Of a DNA stretch of 64,000 bases, positions 23,396 to 34,690 are shown in pieces; positions within the stretch are counted from its first letter, which is position 1, and each line of letters begins with the position of its first letter. The translations under genes and the position numbers were made by a program. A model generated the notes under the pieces. It made no database searches. It had not been told where the DNA came from and saw only the letters and a list, made by a program, of their open reading frames with translations. The DNA is taken from positions 5,024,001 through 5,088,000 of the forward strand of contig OU612072.1 of the NCBI GenBank assembly GCA_914767715.1, written 5' to 3'. The DNA is from Membranipora membranacea (Eukaryota; Bryozoa; Gymnolaemata; Cheilostomatida; Membraniporidae).

Positions 23396-23402
23396 TTAAT
23401 AC

Positions 23403-24828
23403 GTCAAAACTGACGCATTCGACATCTCAAATAACATTTATGAAAACAATCTATCAGTAAACCAATCATCAGGGTCGAAAAAATTGCAGGAGCTTGCATT
23501 GTCAAGAGAGCAAAAATAATGACACAATTTCCTCGGAGAACTAAACATTATGGCGTTTATTCTGATAGACCTTAAACAGTGCGTTTACAATTTGGTTACA
23601 AGTGGCCAATTCTGACATGTCAGTGCGCCTAACAGACATATTGACAGGAAATTGTGTTGAAGATGAGTTGCTGTGATAAACTATACAACCCAATCAAAAC
23701 TCAAGAGTATAACAATCATGAATGTTATCCAAAGCTCAATAATGGCTCTCACTTTACAAGCATGATTATTTTCAAAAAAGCTAGGTAGGCTAGGCATATT
23801 ATGTCTACCTTACGTAACATATATAATGTGAACTAAACACTAATGTAAGCTCCACTCTACATTTTCAATATCTAAGAGGTTTTTAAATGCAATGTATTTC
23901 ATGGCTTTACCATAGTTAATAACAAAATCACGTTATTTAAAAAAACTTTATATACATTATCGTTGTTATAAATGGGACATGTCCATTATCATCAGTTTAC
24001 ATACGTCATATTTGATGAACGGGCTGTTCCCAGCATTCGCAGTTCAGTATTTCATCATTTTGTCGTTGTTACTGTATACAGTAAATTGTTACAGCAATGT
24101 TTGTGGTTGTGTCTTGGCAACAATGTAACTGAGATCAAATGCCTTTGGTTGAAGTGTGAGGACAAACCAATTACAACATCACATTGACCTGGTGAGCATT
24201 GGGTAACATTTTTCTTAATGATTTGAAAGTCTGATGATTTTCTAAATGACTATCATTTTATAATACATTCACAAATAATAGTCTAATAATAAAAGTACGA
24301 GAAAAAATATTATAAACGTCATATTATAATAAAAGCCATTTTTAGTTGAGCAGATAGAGTGACATTCGCGCTACAAGTCATAAAAGACATAATGGCTTTG
24401 ACGTTTCCTGAAGTGATTGAGTTGTTATTCAATGATGTCTCAAAGTTTTATCCTTGGTTATTAATCTGCTGGAATTCAACTTTTATAATATCACTGCGAT
24501 TCAAATGGTTGGGAAAACTGAAAATGAGTAACAAAACTCTTTGAGATTTCGTCTGCTTTATGCTTTCTGATGATGTACAGTCGTCGGAGATTCATCGTTT
24601 TCACAGCCGTCATAGGCATTGTAATAGATCAATGGTCAAGCTATTATTGGATCTCTGTAACTTTTTGATATTGGTGATAGACTGTGAATCTAACAACACA
24701 TCGGACATAGGTTATCTTTGACCCAATACTGACAACAGAAATTTGTTGTTCAGATGTTTGAAACGGCTAGTTTGCTACAAATACTGTGATAGAGGTTTTG
24801 GATTCCATCTTGCTCCCAGTTCTCAAAT
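23403..24828. other. non-coding stretch before the GPCR pseudogene
   Basis: No exon recognised. Short open frames only. Confidence 0.35.
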
Positions 24829-25850
24829 GTGGCTGTTCAAAGACTGGAGAAAGATAGGCCATTAGATATGTTGCTCAACAATACAAACAATTCGATGGTG
24901 GTGAAATTTTGTTATGAACAGGATACCAGGCTTTGTATGCTACCTGCGCTGGAATGGTTAAATATCATTGTGGATGTTTTCTCATTGCTATTAAACATCA
25001 TCCACATTGTGATCATCAGCATTATAAAATTAAAGAATTAAAGGGACAGTATTCTTTACAGTATTAATGTTCACTACTGCTGTCAACTTAGGCTGTGCTG
25101 CATCAAATCTTCCTATGACAAACTGCAGATTTAGAAGATTTGTGACATCTGGCTATTGCAGGACAATATCCTATATGTTTATAGTTGATTCTTTGGTGTT
25201 TTTCAAGTACAGAATACAATTTTACTCACTCATGGATTGATGGCTTAAACTCTCAAAGCCATTGGTGTATAAAAATTTACTTTTTATAAGAAAGATTCCT
25301 GTTTGGGTAGCTTTACTTTGTATCCTTAGCTGCGTCACCTTTCTATCTAGAGATATCATATTCAAGGAAGGACTATGTTTCGACAGAGGTCCTTGCCTGA
25401 ATAACTAGGATTAGGGATTCGCAAAATATTTTATCTCTCTACTCATTATAGCACTTTCGATTCTGGTGTTGATGTTTGTAGCAATGAATGCGAAAGAACT
25501 GACAAGAATGAGAATCAGAAACCGGCACATAAGTGAGAACAATTCCCAAATGAAGAGTGCTGCCCAATTATGTGATAGCAACAATATTTCTGTACTTCTT
25601 TTCCTTTAGTGGGTTTACTTTATACATATTTTTTGATTTGCTAAACATGAGTGATTTTATCGTATCGTCAAACATATCATCATATGCACACTTTTTAAAC
25701 TGTTGTCATGGGGTAGTGAACATTGCAGCCTTTGCTTTCGTCACCAAAGGCTACAGAAGAAAATGGCGTCACGTTTTGATGAAACTTGAGGCGTCCTTTA
25801 GTCGGACCTGTCACAATAGCCACAGATTTGAGCCCAAACTTGTAGGTTAA
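24829..25850 (+). pseudogene. broken copy of the class A GPCR
   Basis: It follows the intact receptor at 21066-22028 from end to end but in the opposite orientation. The N-terminus and TM1 are readable from about 24880 (VVKFCYEQDTRLCMLPALEW). A 1-bp deletion near 25035 then shifts the frame. In the middle, the codon for Arg of the DRW motif is TGA (a CGA-to-TGA change). Two TAG codons fall in the second extracellular loop, near 25406 and 25412. Another frameshift lies close to 25555. The C-terminal third is open again (25557-25850; DLLNMSDFIVSSNISSYAHF is identical to the intact copy). At least three stops and two frameshifts make it non-functional. Confidence 0.93.
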
Positions 25851-26640
25851 ACAAGATTATCTTCTCCGCCATCATATCGATTCTCAAAGTACAAGTAAGC
25901 CATAGCTTTGTAACAATAGCTTTGAAAGGGAAAAAAAATTACATATTCATATTATTTGAAGATCGTTGTCAATAGATGCATGAAAAGAAACACAATCATC
26001 TGAAATGATACATTTTCTCACGATGTATTTGATGCAACATAACACTTACGGTACCAGTGCTTTCTATAAGAAAGGCCTCACATCTATAAACATTTGATGG
26101 GCAAAAATTATTGGCAGCATGACTATGAGATAGAGCTCTTCAATATGAGCATGATTCCAAAATAATAAATGCGGAGAATTAGCTAACACTGAGTGAGCTA
26201 ATGTGGCTGGACTGAACGATAGTTTGGCCAAAGTTCAGACATTTAATTTCTTACACCTATCCATAGAATAGTCTGTATTTTTAAATATATGAAAAAAATA
26301 TCCACTCATTTAAAACCTACTTTGCCCTAAGCCTAAAATTGTCCTAAGGTCGAATGTTTACTCTGCTATTACCCCATATTTTAGTATGATTGAGAGTTGT
26401 TTACAATCATTTCATGTAAGGACAACTCTGTTTTATAATTTGACGGAGTAAGTATAAAAAATTGAAGCGTAGTAGCTGTTGTTGTACGCTTAATTTCAAA
26501 AGTAGTTTTTATTGATTTAGGTAGATACCACTCATATATTCTGATATAAATCTGTCTAATTTATGAACACATAATCATCTTATGAATATCACATTGATGT
26601 CAGAATCAACCAAGTTCTGTATATTCTATATGAAAACATT
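25851..26640. other. non-coding stretch, nothing recognised
   Basis: AT-rich spacer after the GPCR pseudogene, with no exon recognised. Confidence 0.35.
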
Positions 26641-26644
26641 TTAG

Positions 26645-27019
26645 AGGGCAACCGGGTTTCAAACAAGTTCTCATCAATTGATTGCAGATTGCACCGTATG
26701 CATAGGAAAAAAGACCAAAACCAAATCTAAATCGGATGAATAATCAGTAAGAATTTCTTTTAAATATTTCATCAATCAGGTGCTAAAATGCAGCTCAAAC
26801 TCAACTAATCTGGAATGTCACAGAGCAGTTTCCTGGTCCTGTTATATTTAGCATGGGCTATATCATGGGCTATTACAGCAATGATTTTGAGCCTCCCCTA
26901 TACTCAGCTAAGAGTCAGCAACCGCTTTGAGCTTTGCATGGCGTCATGCACAAAGCTGATGCTGCATAGCACATTCTTTACTACCCATTTATGCATTGCT
27001 GCGGAACCCTTGTTGCCCT
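26645..27019. mobile_element. piggyBac-like MITE, copy 1
   Basis: The ends are inverted (AGGGCAACCNNGGTTTC type; left AGAGGGCAACCGGGTTTC, right GAACCCTTGTTGCCCT). The right flank is TTAA (27020-27023), shared with copy 2; the left flank is TTAG, a one-base change from TTAA. TTAA targeting points to piggyBac-type elements. No transposase is encoded; an 80-codon open frame inside is not recognisable. Confidence 0.75.
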
Positions 27020-27023
27020 TTAA

Positions 27024-27400
27024 AGGGCAACCAAGGTTTCAAACAACTTCTCATTGATGGCCATTGATTAATAGCAGATTGCACCTTCTGCATGGGGAAA
27101 AAGACAAAATACAATTCAGATGATTATTCAGCCAGAATTCTTGTGAAACATTTCTTCCATCAGGCACTCAAACTCAGCTAAAAGAGAATACCACATAGCT
27201 GTTTCCTGTTCCTGTTATTATTTAGCCTGTGCTCTATAATTATTACAGCAAAGTCTTGGAACCTCCCCTAAACTGATGTTTTACCCAGCTTAGAGTCAGC
27301 AACTACTTTGAGTTTTGCATCGCGTAATGCACAAAGCTGATGCTGCCCAGCACATTATTTCCTACCCATTAATGCATTGCTGCGAAACCTTGGTTGCCCT
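27024..27400. mobile_element. piggyBac-like MITE, copy 2 (head to tail with copy 1)
   Basis: Starts AGGGCAACCAAGGTTTC and ends GAAACCTTGGTTGCCCT, a near-perfect inverted repeat. It is bounded by TTAA at 27020-27023 and 27401-27404. Internally it is closely similar to copy 1 in the same orientation (shared GCACAAAGCTGATGCTGC). Confidence 0.8.
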
Positions 27401-27664
27401 TTAATCTCTTACCAGCGTTCATGCTAAAGTTGATTGTCATGGTTATATTGGCTCACAGGTTCCCGTGACATGCAGGATTTAATAGGTCGAGGTCAGCCTA
27501 ACACGATGACACAGCATGTCCAGCATGCATCGAGTAACAGAGAGTAATCTGTTTAATGCCATCAGTGCATGTGACAATAAAATTCTTCATAAGTGTGCAT
27601 TGCATTAAGTTTTGGTATTCTTAAAATGCGTTTATTGATATTCTATGAAGTGGTCTATATACTG

Positions 27665-27955
27665 ATTCATTCATGTATATGTAGATTAAAATAACAAAGA
27701 AATATCTCTGTCTGAGACTTGCCAGACAATGCATCAAGGTTGGAGTACACCTGGGGTGAGAACAGAGCCCAGAAGTCATCATACAGTAATGAATGATAAT
27801 TAATGATGATCATATTGATATGATACAAATGAACTTTACTGCATAAGGGCTCTTTATAGCCCACTACTTATGCATTAGATATTTGAACCCATGACCAAGA
27901 TCCAAGTTTGATATAAGCATTCTGACCAAAGTGGCCACCTCCTTCATATGATATG
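27665..27955 (-). mobile_element. tRNA-derived SINE, minus-strand copy
   Basis: The minus strand reads GGAGGTGGCCACTTTGGTCA near 27945, then TGGTCATGGGTTCAAATA (B-box-like). Further on it has TCACCCCAGGTGTACTCCAA. These match the head and body of the copy at 5320-5560 in the same order, with an AT-rich insertion between them. Confidence 0.65.
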
Positions 27956-28121
27956 TTACATATTGCTATGGGAATAGACTGATAAAGTACAGTGTAGTAT
28001 TAAGAAGGGATCAGGGATAAGTAAAACTAGCAATGATCAATGAAAACATTTAGGCATCAAACATGTGAAAATTTTAGGAATTTCGGCTGTCATATCAAAG
28101 TGCTGAAGCAACCAGCCCCGC

Positions 28122-31100
28122 CTATTTGGAGCAGACAACACAAGTCAGTTGTTTACTGCTGCTGTAATAAGTACAATCTCCGATGGTTCCAGAGCCACTG
28201 CAGTCTGGCTTGATGAAATAGAAATTAGCTCCATGTGTAGTGGAACTGTAACCGGAGATATATTCCGGGCTACCATCCACGCATTCATATGTGGAGGGGT
28301 GAGGATGACCATAGTGCTCCGACATCAAGTAACCTAAATATTTAAAAGAGATTAGTCAGAATCACTCAACTCAAAGGTTTTTTTTGTGAAAATTCAACAA
28401 ATAAATGAATTTGTCTCCAAGATAAATCAGCACCAAACTAAACTAAAGCGTTAATTCGATTTTTAATGAAAGTAATTGCACACCAAGTTCAATCGAAATT
28501 GACAGTTGACAGTGATTCATCATTTTTCATGCTTCACACAGATCGGAAAATTACCTTCATATTCTTTAATCTATCCTGTTAGACAGTTTCTCTTCGCCGG
28601 GTACATCATGACGGCTGATCTTGGTGTTAAACATCTCGCACATGGTACATTCTGACTGGATACAGATCTTGAAAACAGGCCGACATTTCCTGAATGGTAC
28701 TCTGATCCAGATAGCACACTAGAAGTTCCGCCTCTCCATGAGTTCTACTCGGGTCGTAGCGGCATGCATTGGTAATTAACACCGCCCCCTGTGTTAACGT
28801 AGTTAGTTCCTGCGGCAAATCCTGTAAAATAAACAGAAGTCCTCTTTAGTGATATGAAATGGCATGGCCTGAAAAATTACCATGCATGCCCAATATGAAC
28901 CAGTGCGCAAGCAGTCCCTTTTTCCCAATCTGCTAAGAGCATCTTGCTTTACTATCAATGAAGGATACCATTCATCCATTTCATTTTTTTGGACAACAAG
29001 ACTAGGGAAGAAATAGTCAGAATCAGGGCCACATCAGCTCACACTTTCAACCTACTAACCCAAATCTATTTGGCTAGTGTCAAAGGGATCTGTTCAAATT
29101 GGATTCCAGCATTTTGTTGTATGCGACACAACCAGCAAAATTTCCCAGCAAACCTATCTGAGGATTTCAAATTACAGCATTGAGAGTTTTTTAAGATAGC
29201 ATTTAACCTCGCAAGGGACTATATATATCATTTTTTACCTTGATAAATTAGAGTGGTGCCACTGGTACAGGTTGTCCTCCCCCATCTGGTATATACCGAG
29301 CGAGTTTGTTCTGCATCTCCTGGGGATCCCCTAAAACCCTGTGCCCCCTGTGATCCAGACACTCCCTTCAACCCTTGTTCACCGGTCTGTCCTCTTTGCC
29401 CATCTTGCCCAGGCTGACCAGGCTCGCCTTTTGTAAAATTTCCAGGTAGACCTGCAGGTCCTCTAGCACCAGGTTTTCCAGTCGGGCCTGTTGCTCCAGG
29501 CGATCCAGCTACACCATGAGGGCCTGCTACGCCAGGAGATCCTGCTACACCAGGTGAGCCATGTATCCCAGGAGTTCCTGTGAGTCCCATAACACCTTGA
29601 CGTCCCTCAGCACCAGGATGACCAGATTCGCCTTTTGTAGAGTTACCAGGTAGTCCAGGAGGCCCTTTAGGACCAGCAGCACCAGCTTGACCCTGTGAAC
29701 CGGGGCTCCCATCTGACCCATCAGCACCAGGTAGCCCATCTCGGCCTGTAAAAGGAAATCTCACTAAAATGTGATTTATGAGATGTGGATTTTCTGCTCT
29801 GACAAAATATCCATTGCATCACAAACTTTATCAAATATGGCACAGAACTTTCTGTTAACTGTATGCATACACCCATCTATCATGTTCCTTCCTTTGCCAT
29901 GTCATCAGCTATAACATGGATGGAATGAACAAGAGTAGATCATGCAAGCCATCAACCCATGGTTTGGTTTTCCTTGCTGGCTCTTAAGGTTATGATACCA
30001 ACGGTGACCGTATTGTGTTCCCACTTTCTATACATATTGAATAATACATGGATATCAGCAAACAGCTCCTATCACCTCTACCATTTTTAACAAAACCTAT
30101 TAAGCTGGCAATGACATTTATTAGAATTATAAGCATTCTGACAGAGAGGGCAATTCCTAATTACCTGAGTACAATATTATTTATTAGTCATGACATGTAA
30201 CATAGTGTCTTCCCACAGTAAATAACCCATATTTTCTGCATGTGGTTTGCATCACATTGGATCATCATCCATTAAGCCAATGCAACCTAAATGAGCTAAT
30301 AAATAACACATCAAAGATGATTTTTCTTCTGGTGCCCAATGCCACAGGATTCAGCCCCTCATGTGTCTTGTAAACATTATTCTATTAAAAGTCAGATATG
30401 AAACCAATATATCTGCACCAAATGGTCCTAAAAAATTATCCTGCCTTTTATCAAAATAGCACAACGCCATGACATGACGTCATGCTGAAAAACAATTGCA
30501 GAATTTGTGTTTGATTAGCTTTCCAATGATATATAAAATGTCCAATTCTGGCCAATTCTGTCAATGTTGGTATCATAACCTTGAATAGTACTAGTTTTTA
30601 TGCTAACCATCTTTGCCATTGATCCCATCCCTGCCATCATCACCATCTTTCCCATCATCACCATCTTTACCAACTCGGCCATCTTTACATCTTGCAGTAA
30701 TAAGAGGCAGCAAACCTATAAGAAGGAAATAAAGATACAACAGTTTAAAGGAGATTCAAGGTCATATTTTTGGTTAGGCAATGCCTAACCAATTTCTCTT
30801 CTATTTCTTTCAAAGTTTATTTACTTTCATGTTAAGAAAGATGCAAGTATAGGTTGGATGTTAAACATACCACCGGGGTCAACACAAGAGGGAAATCGAA
30901 TTGACCCTCAATAATGAGACGTAGCACATTGAATTAAATGCGATTTTTCCCCCAGATTAGGGCTTAGCATTGTAATAGATATTTTATTTGATCAAAAGTT
31001 GGTGTACTTACCTGAAGCAGGACTGGAAATGATTGGGAGAAATATATGTTAACCATTGCAATGATAGCGCAATCAATTCACTGTGAGTCGGCAACTTGGT

Positions 31101-31836
31101 GTTACTGAAAATATTAGGGTTCCTGAAAGAGAGATTTTCCAAAATTCTTTAAAAAGATCCCAAAAGTAATGGCCATCTGATTGTGAATAATGGTGTACTT
31201 ACTCTGAAAGCTCAGACCACTGATGATGTCATCATGATCTACCAGTGAATCCTCTAGTGCTGACCTCTTGGTGATGTCATGATTATCAAAGATCTTAACA
31301 TCTGGATCTACCGGGGAGGCCAGCTAAAAGAAACCGACATAGACAAAGACAAAGTGATAGAATTGCACATCTTTGTTTAATACCAACTTACATATTACGA
31401 AATCGCTATGTTGGTGTAATGAAAGTCAAATGCAGAAGGAGATGGAAATGAAAAATAAACAGATCATACCCGACCGCAATAAGAGAATGCTAGATTTGAG
31501 AGGAGCAAGAGTGTATTTAGCATCCCAGCCCATTAGGAAACTTGACAAAGAAATGCTTTTTAATCATTACTCTGAGAAAATAATAAAACTTACTTTGAGC
31601 AAAGCCTGAGCTAAAAGGTTTCTTGTCTCCAATAGGTCTGTTTGTAAAGATCCTATAAGTTTTTGTTGTTCTTTGTTGGTTTCCTGAAGACCCATCAAGA
31701 GTGTATGTATATGAGAGAGTTCACCTTTCTCGACATCTTTAGATGGCTCCATATGCCAAGGTATGCTGCCTGATTGCACATACCACATACTCAGGTGAAG
31801 AGTCAACACCATCATCACAAGAGGACTCCTCATCAT
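28122..31836 (-). CDS. short-chain (spongin/C4-type) collagen with two in-frame UAG codons at Trp positions
   Basis: Six exons: 31594-31836, 31203-31323, 30608-30715, 29239-29745, 28555-28821 and 28122-28333 (TAG). All splice sites are GT-AG and all phases agree, giving 485 codons. Exon 1 has a signal peptide (MMRSPLVMMVLTLHL...) and a heptad-like helix (LMGLQETNKEQQKLIGSLQT) suited to trimerisation. Exon 3 begins the Gly-X-Y repeats (KDGDDGKDGDDG). Exon 4 carries most of the triple helix, with two interruptions holding sequons (GNSTKGE, GNFTKGE), then the family signature SVYTRWGRTTC. Exons 5-6 are the C-terminal non-collagenous domain: GTNYVNTGGGVNYQCMPL, VPCARCLTPRSAVMMYP, ending KQLTCVVCSK. 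The product would be a secreted trimeric matrix collagen. Oddity: codons 352 (28745-28747) and 410 (28571-28573) are TAG where relatives have Trp; nothing else in the frame is broken. The gene is either a very young pseudogene or is recoded. The ordinary terminal stop is also TAG. Confidence 0.9.
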
Positions 31837-32934
31837 ATTACTAAATGTACAGAAGCAGAAATACAGCAGCCCAGCAGAAAATGAGAACAACAATGTTGCT
31901 TCAGCCTTTTCACTTTAATGCCCTAATGTATAATAAACCTTCGACAGCAGGCGATATTTATCTACTGATAATGATTGTTTATAAAACTGGACAAATTAGA
32001 GCACACGATCCACTGTTTGTATACATCACTTACCAGTTTTAGAGATATATTTCAAGACTTCTACACACACAATCAAAGGTCGTACTGGTGTAAATATTCT
32101 GAACTAGCAGAAAAGAAAAGTGACAAATTTATAAAAGAAGGAAGTTCAGCAGGGTCAATAATAAAAAACCCAGTCATGTGTTGAATATCGATTGATGAAT
32201 CCATAATTCACTTTTCATTTCTTCAAACACCAGGGAAATCAATTACTGCCTCCATTCAGCTGTCATCCTTATCTAGCTGAGTTGATGTGTGAATAGCTAA
32301 TCATCACGGAAAAATGTGACAAACAAGGAAAATTTTGACAATCAACATTTGAGATATTTCAAAAAACATGAAAATTAAGTCCTTTTAATGTTAAGCTTAA
32401 GGTGGCCTTGGCTGTGGGCGATTTCCTATATCAAATTCATTTTTGTAACATGCTCCCCATGAATGTTACAGGAACGCAGCCGAACAATAAACCAATCAGA
32501 TAGATTACATGAGCATGCATCCGCCCATGGAAAATCTTCCTTGTACAGCATCATAAGATTATTGAGGTTCATATTTTAACAAAATTAAACTCTCAGATGC
32601 TTCAAAATATCTAAACTAAGTGTGAGACCATATCACTGGATGCGGACTAGAGCATATGATTCTAAATATGAAGCACTCTTGTTTGTTTTGTAGCACAGTA
32701 AGTACACAATGCAACTAACTATCACATTTCGCAATTTATGTTTTTTTAATGCTCCAGTCCCTACCAAATTGGCCCTTACACGAAAAATTGAGGTTGGCAA
32801 TTTTTCCTGTTGTTGAGAAACATATAAACTCGCGACCATAAAAGAAAAAGCCATGAGTCAGGAGTGATCTAATGTTAGGGCCGACTTGTGAACTGTGAGG
32901 TCTAGCATCAATTCACAGCATCAGCATTCATTTT
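31837..32934. other. 5' flank of the collagen gene
   Basis: No exon recognised. The collagen open frame extends upstream of the chosen Met to about 31893 (a longer hydrophobic N-terminus), so the start could be earlier. No TATA box is clear. Confidence 0.35.
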
Positions 32935-33135
32935 GGATTTGGTACTGGCGAATCATTCATCCTAGCAGGTCCTTGTGAAAAGGGACCTAAAAAACCAGAG
33001 GTCCACCGCATGATTGCACATTCCACATGAAGGAAGAGGAGTAGCCTGAATTCTGAGCGTTGGGTATAGGGCGGGGCATGAGTACCATGGGTCCCAGAAC
33101 CTGTACTCTAGAGGAAAAACTCACCCCGGAATGAA
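32935..33135 (+). mobile_element. truncated SINE body (same family as 15538-15909)
   Basis: The plus strand reads TTTGGTACTGGCGAATCATT, TCCTAGCAGGTCCTTGTG, AGAGGTCCACCGCATG, then GGGGCATGAGTACCATGGGT and AACCTGTACTCTAGAGG. This follows the body of the SINE nested in the gypsy remnant. The tRNA-like head is missing. Confidence 0.65.
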
Positions 33136-34279
33136 GTAAGAAAAACATGGCATAATATGACGATTGCACCAAGGCAACAGCAATGTTTGATTAATGCATC
33201 TTTGGCAAGATACATTTTAGAATTTGCATAGAATAATATAAAATGTAACACACATGCAATTTCAGTACAATTAGGAGTTGTCTACAATTGTTTCATGTAA
33301 GGGCAACTTTGCTTAACAGTCTAAAGGGAAACAGAGGTTTCAAATTGAAAAGCCACTTCTTTGGCAGATCATTGCAGAGAATGTATAATATACAAACTTG
33401 AACTTAAACTGAAAATTAAAATATCCTGATTGTGATCAATTAATACCTCAAAGTAAATGTAAACCTTCTTTCAAGTTAGTTAGTTATCTATCATTAGACA
33501 GAATAAAAACAACTGCTCCTCTTTTTGCAGGCAAAATTTATGTACAATAATGTTTTTCAAACGATATAGCTTGGAGGATAGTTCGGTTCTTTTTGGATAT
33601 ACATGTATGATTCGAACTTGATTAAACTTCTCATGTTTGAGGCTAAACACAAAAAATGGGTCTATGAATTTTATGCTATGAGTAACATTTTGAAAGGCAA
33701 GTAATGATGTGACACTATAAACTGAACTGAAAAGGAAACAAAAACAAACAACGGGTCTAAATATGGATATTAATATATTAGTGTTGAGCAAGATATGAGG
33801 CAACATTTTGATTCTTTTTACTATTATGTACAATACAAAGGAGATTATATTATGTCAACAAAGTACTAAACATTTATAGTAATTGCGCTGGGATAAAAAA
33901 AAAGACGGCAGCATAAAATGTATGGAAAGAAAAACAAAACAAAGGGTGATTTGATATTTATGGATTGTAATAAAACGCAATCAATAGGAAACATAACAAG
34001 TTGAATATGGATGTTAAAAAATGAGACAAAAATTGCAACAACCTAAAGACATAAGTCGAGCAGGAATTGTCATATACCAAAAACAAAATAAACTGAGAAT
34101 TGTTGAGCTATGGATTTGAAAATAAAATAAAATTTGAAACATAATATGCATTTAGGAATTTCAAAGTAGCCGTGACTCTCTGCATGCTTGCTTATCAATA
34201 TGTTTCTTGTGTTGTCTGTATGGAGGGGTCTTGCTCCATTGGTTTGGTAGGTTGTCTTCACTTCATTTTTGTTTTAGAT
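33136..34279. other. non-coding stretch, nothing recognised
   Basis: AT-rich, with short open frames of no recognisable family. Confidence 0.35.
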
Positions 34280-34690
34280 TTACTGACAAAATCTCCCACT
34301 TTGAGACATGTAGTCAGCTTGGTCTAGTTCGATGCTGTCTCTCAGACATCCATAATTTTGGCACTTGTGTGAAAAGCGGTATACAGTATCATCTTCCATG
34401 AGGCATGAACAAGTGGGTGTATAAGTCTGCCTCACCGTGTATAGGAAGGTTTGTAGTTTTGTTTGACCTGTCATATTGCTGCATAGCCGTCCAGTGATTT
34501 CTCGTGGAAGGTTCATTAGGATAGGTTTCATAATGAGGTGGTTTACCTTCAACTGGCCAAGCAGTTCTTTGCTATTGTCACCCTGTCTCATGTGAGATGT
34601 CCAAGCGCGGTTGGCTTCTTTTTTCATTAGTTTCTTTATTTTAGACTTCTTGAAGTCTACTGCTTGATGAGGGGATTCTGTGAACTGTCT
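34280..34690 (-). pseudogene. possible non-LTR retrotransposon C-terminal fragment
   Basis: The minus-strand open frame (115 codons, extended upstream in frame by VDFKKSKIKKLMKKEANRAW) carries LPREITGRLCSNMTGQTKLQ followed by CSCLMEDDTVYRFSHKCQNY. The order of a hydrophobic/basic helix, an R-x-TG-x-xxLxxFLY-like segment and a Cys/His cluster resembles the RNase H-to-C-terminus region of LINE proteins. The match is weak and judged by eye. No reverse transcriptase is next to it. Confidence 0.4.

Noticed and set aside
28149-28337. Plus-strand open frame across the last collagen exon
   Set aside because: Antisense of a well-supported exon with conserved cysteine motifs.
31012-31022. An 11-nt micro-exon (TCCTGCTTCAG, minus strand) between collagen exons 2 and 3 with AG and GTAAGT borders
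   Set aside because: Including it would shift the frame. Exon 2 joins exon 3 in phase without it.
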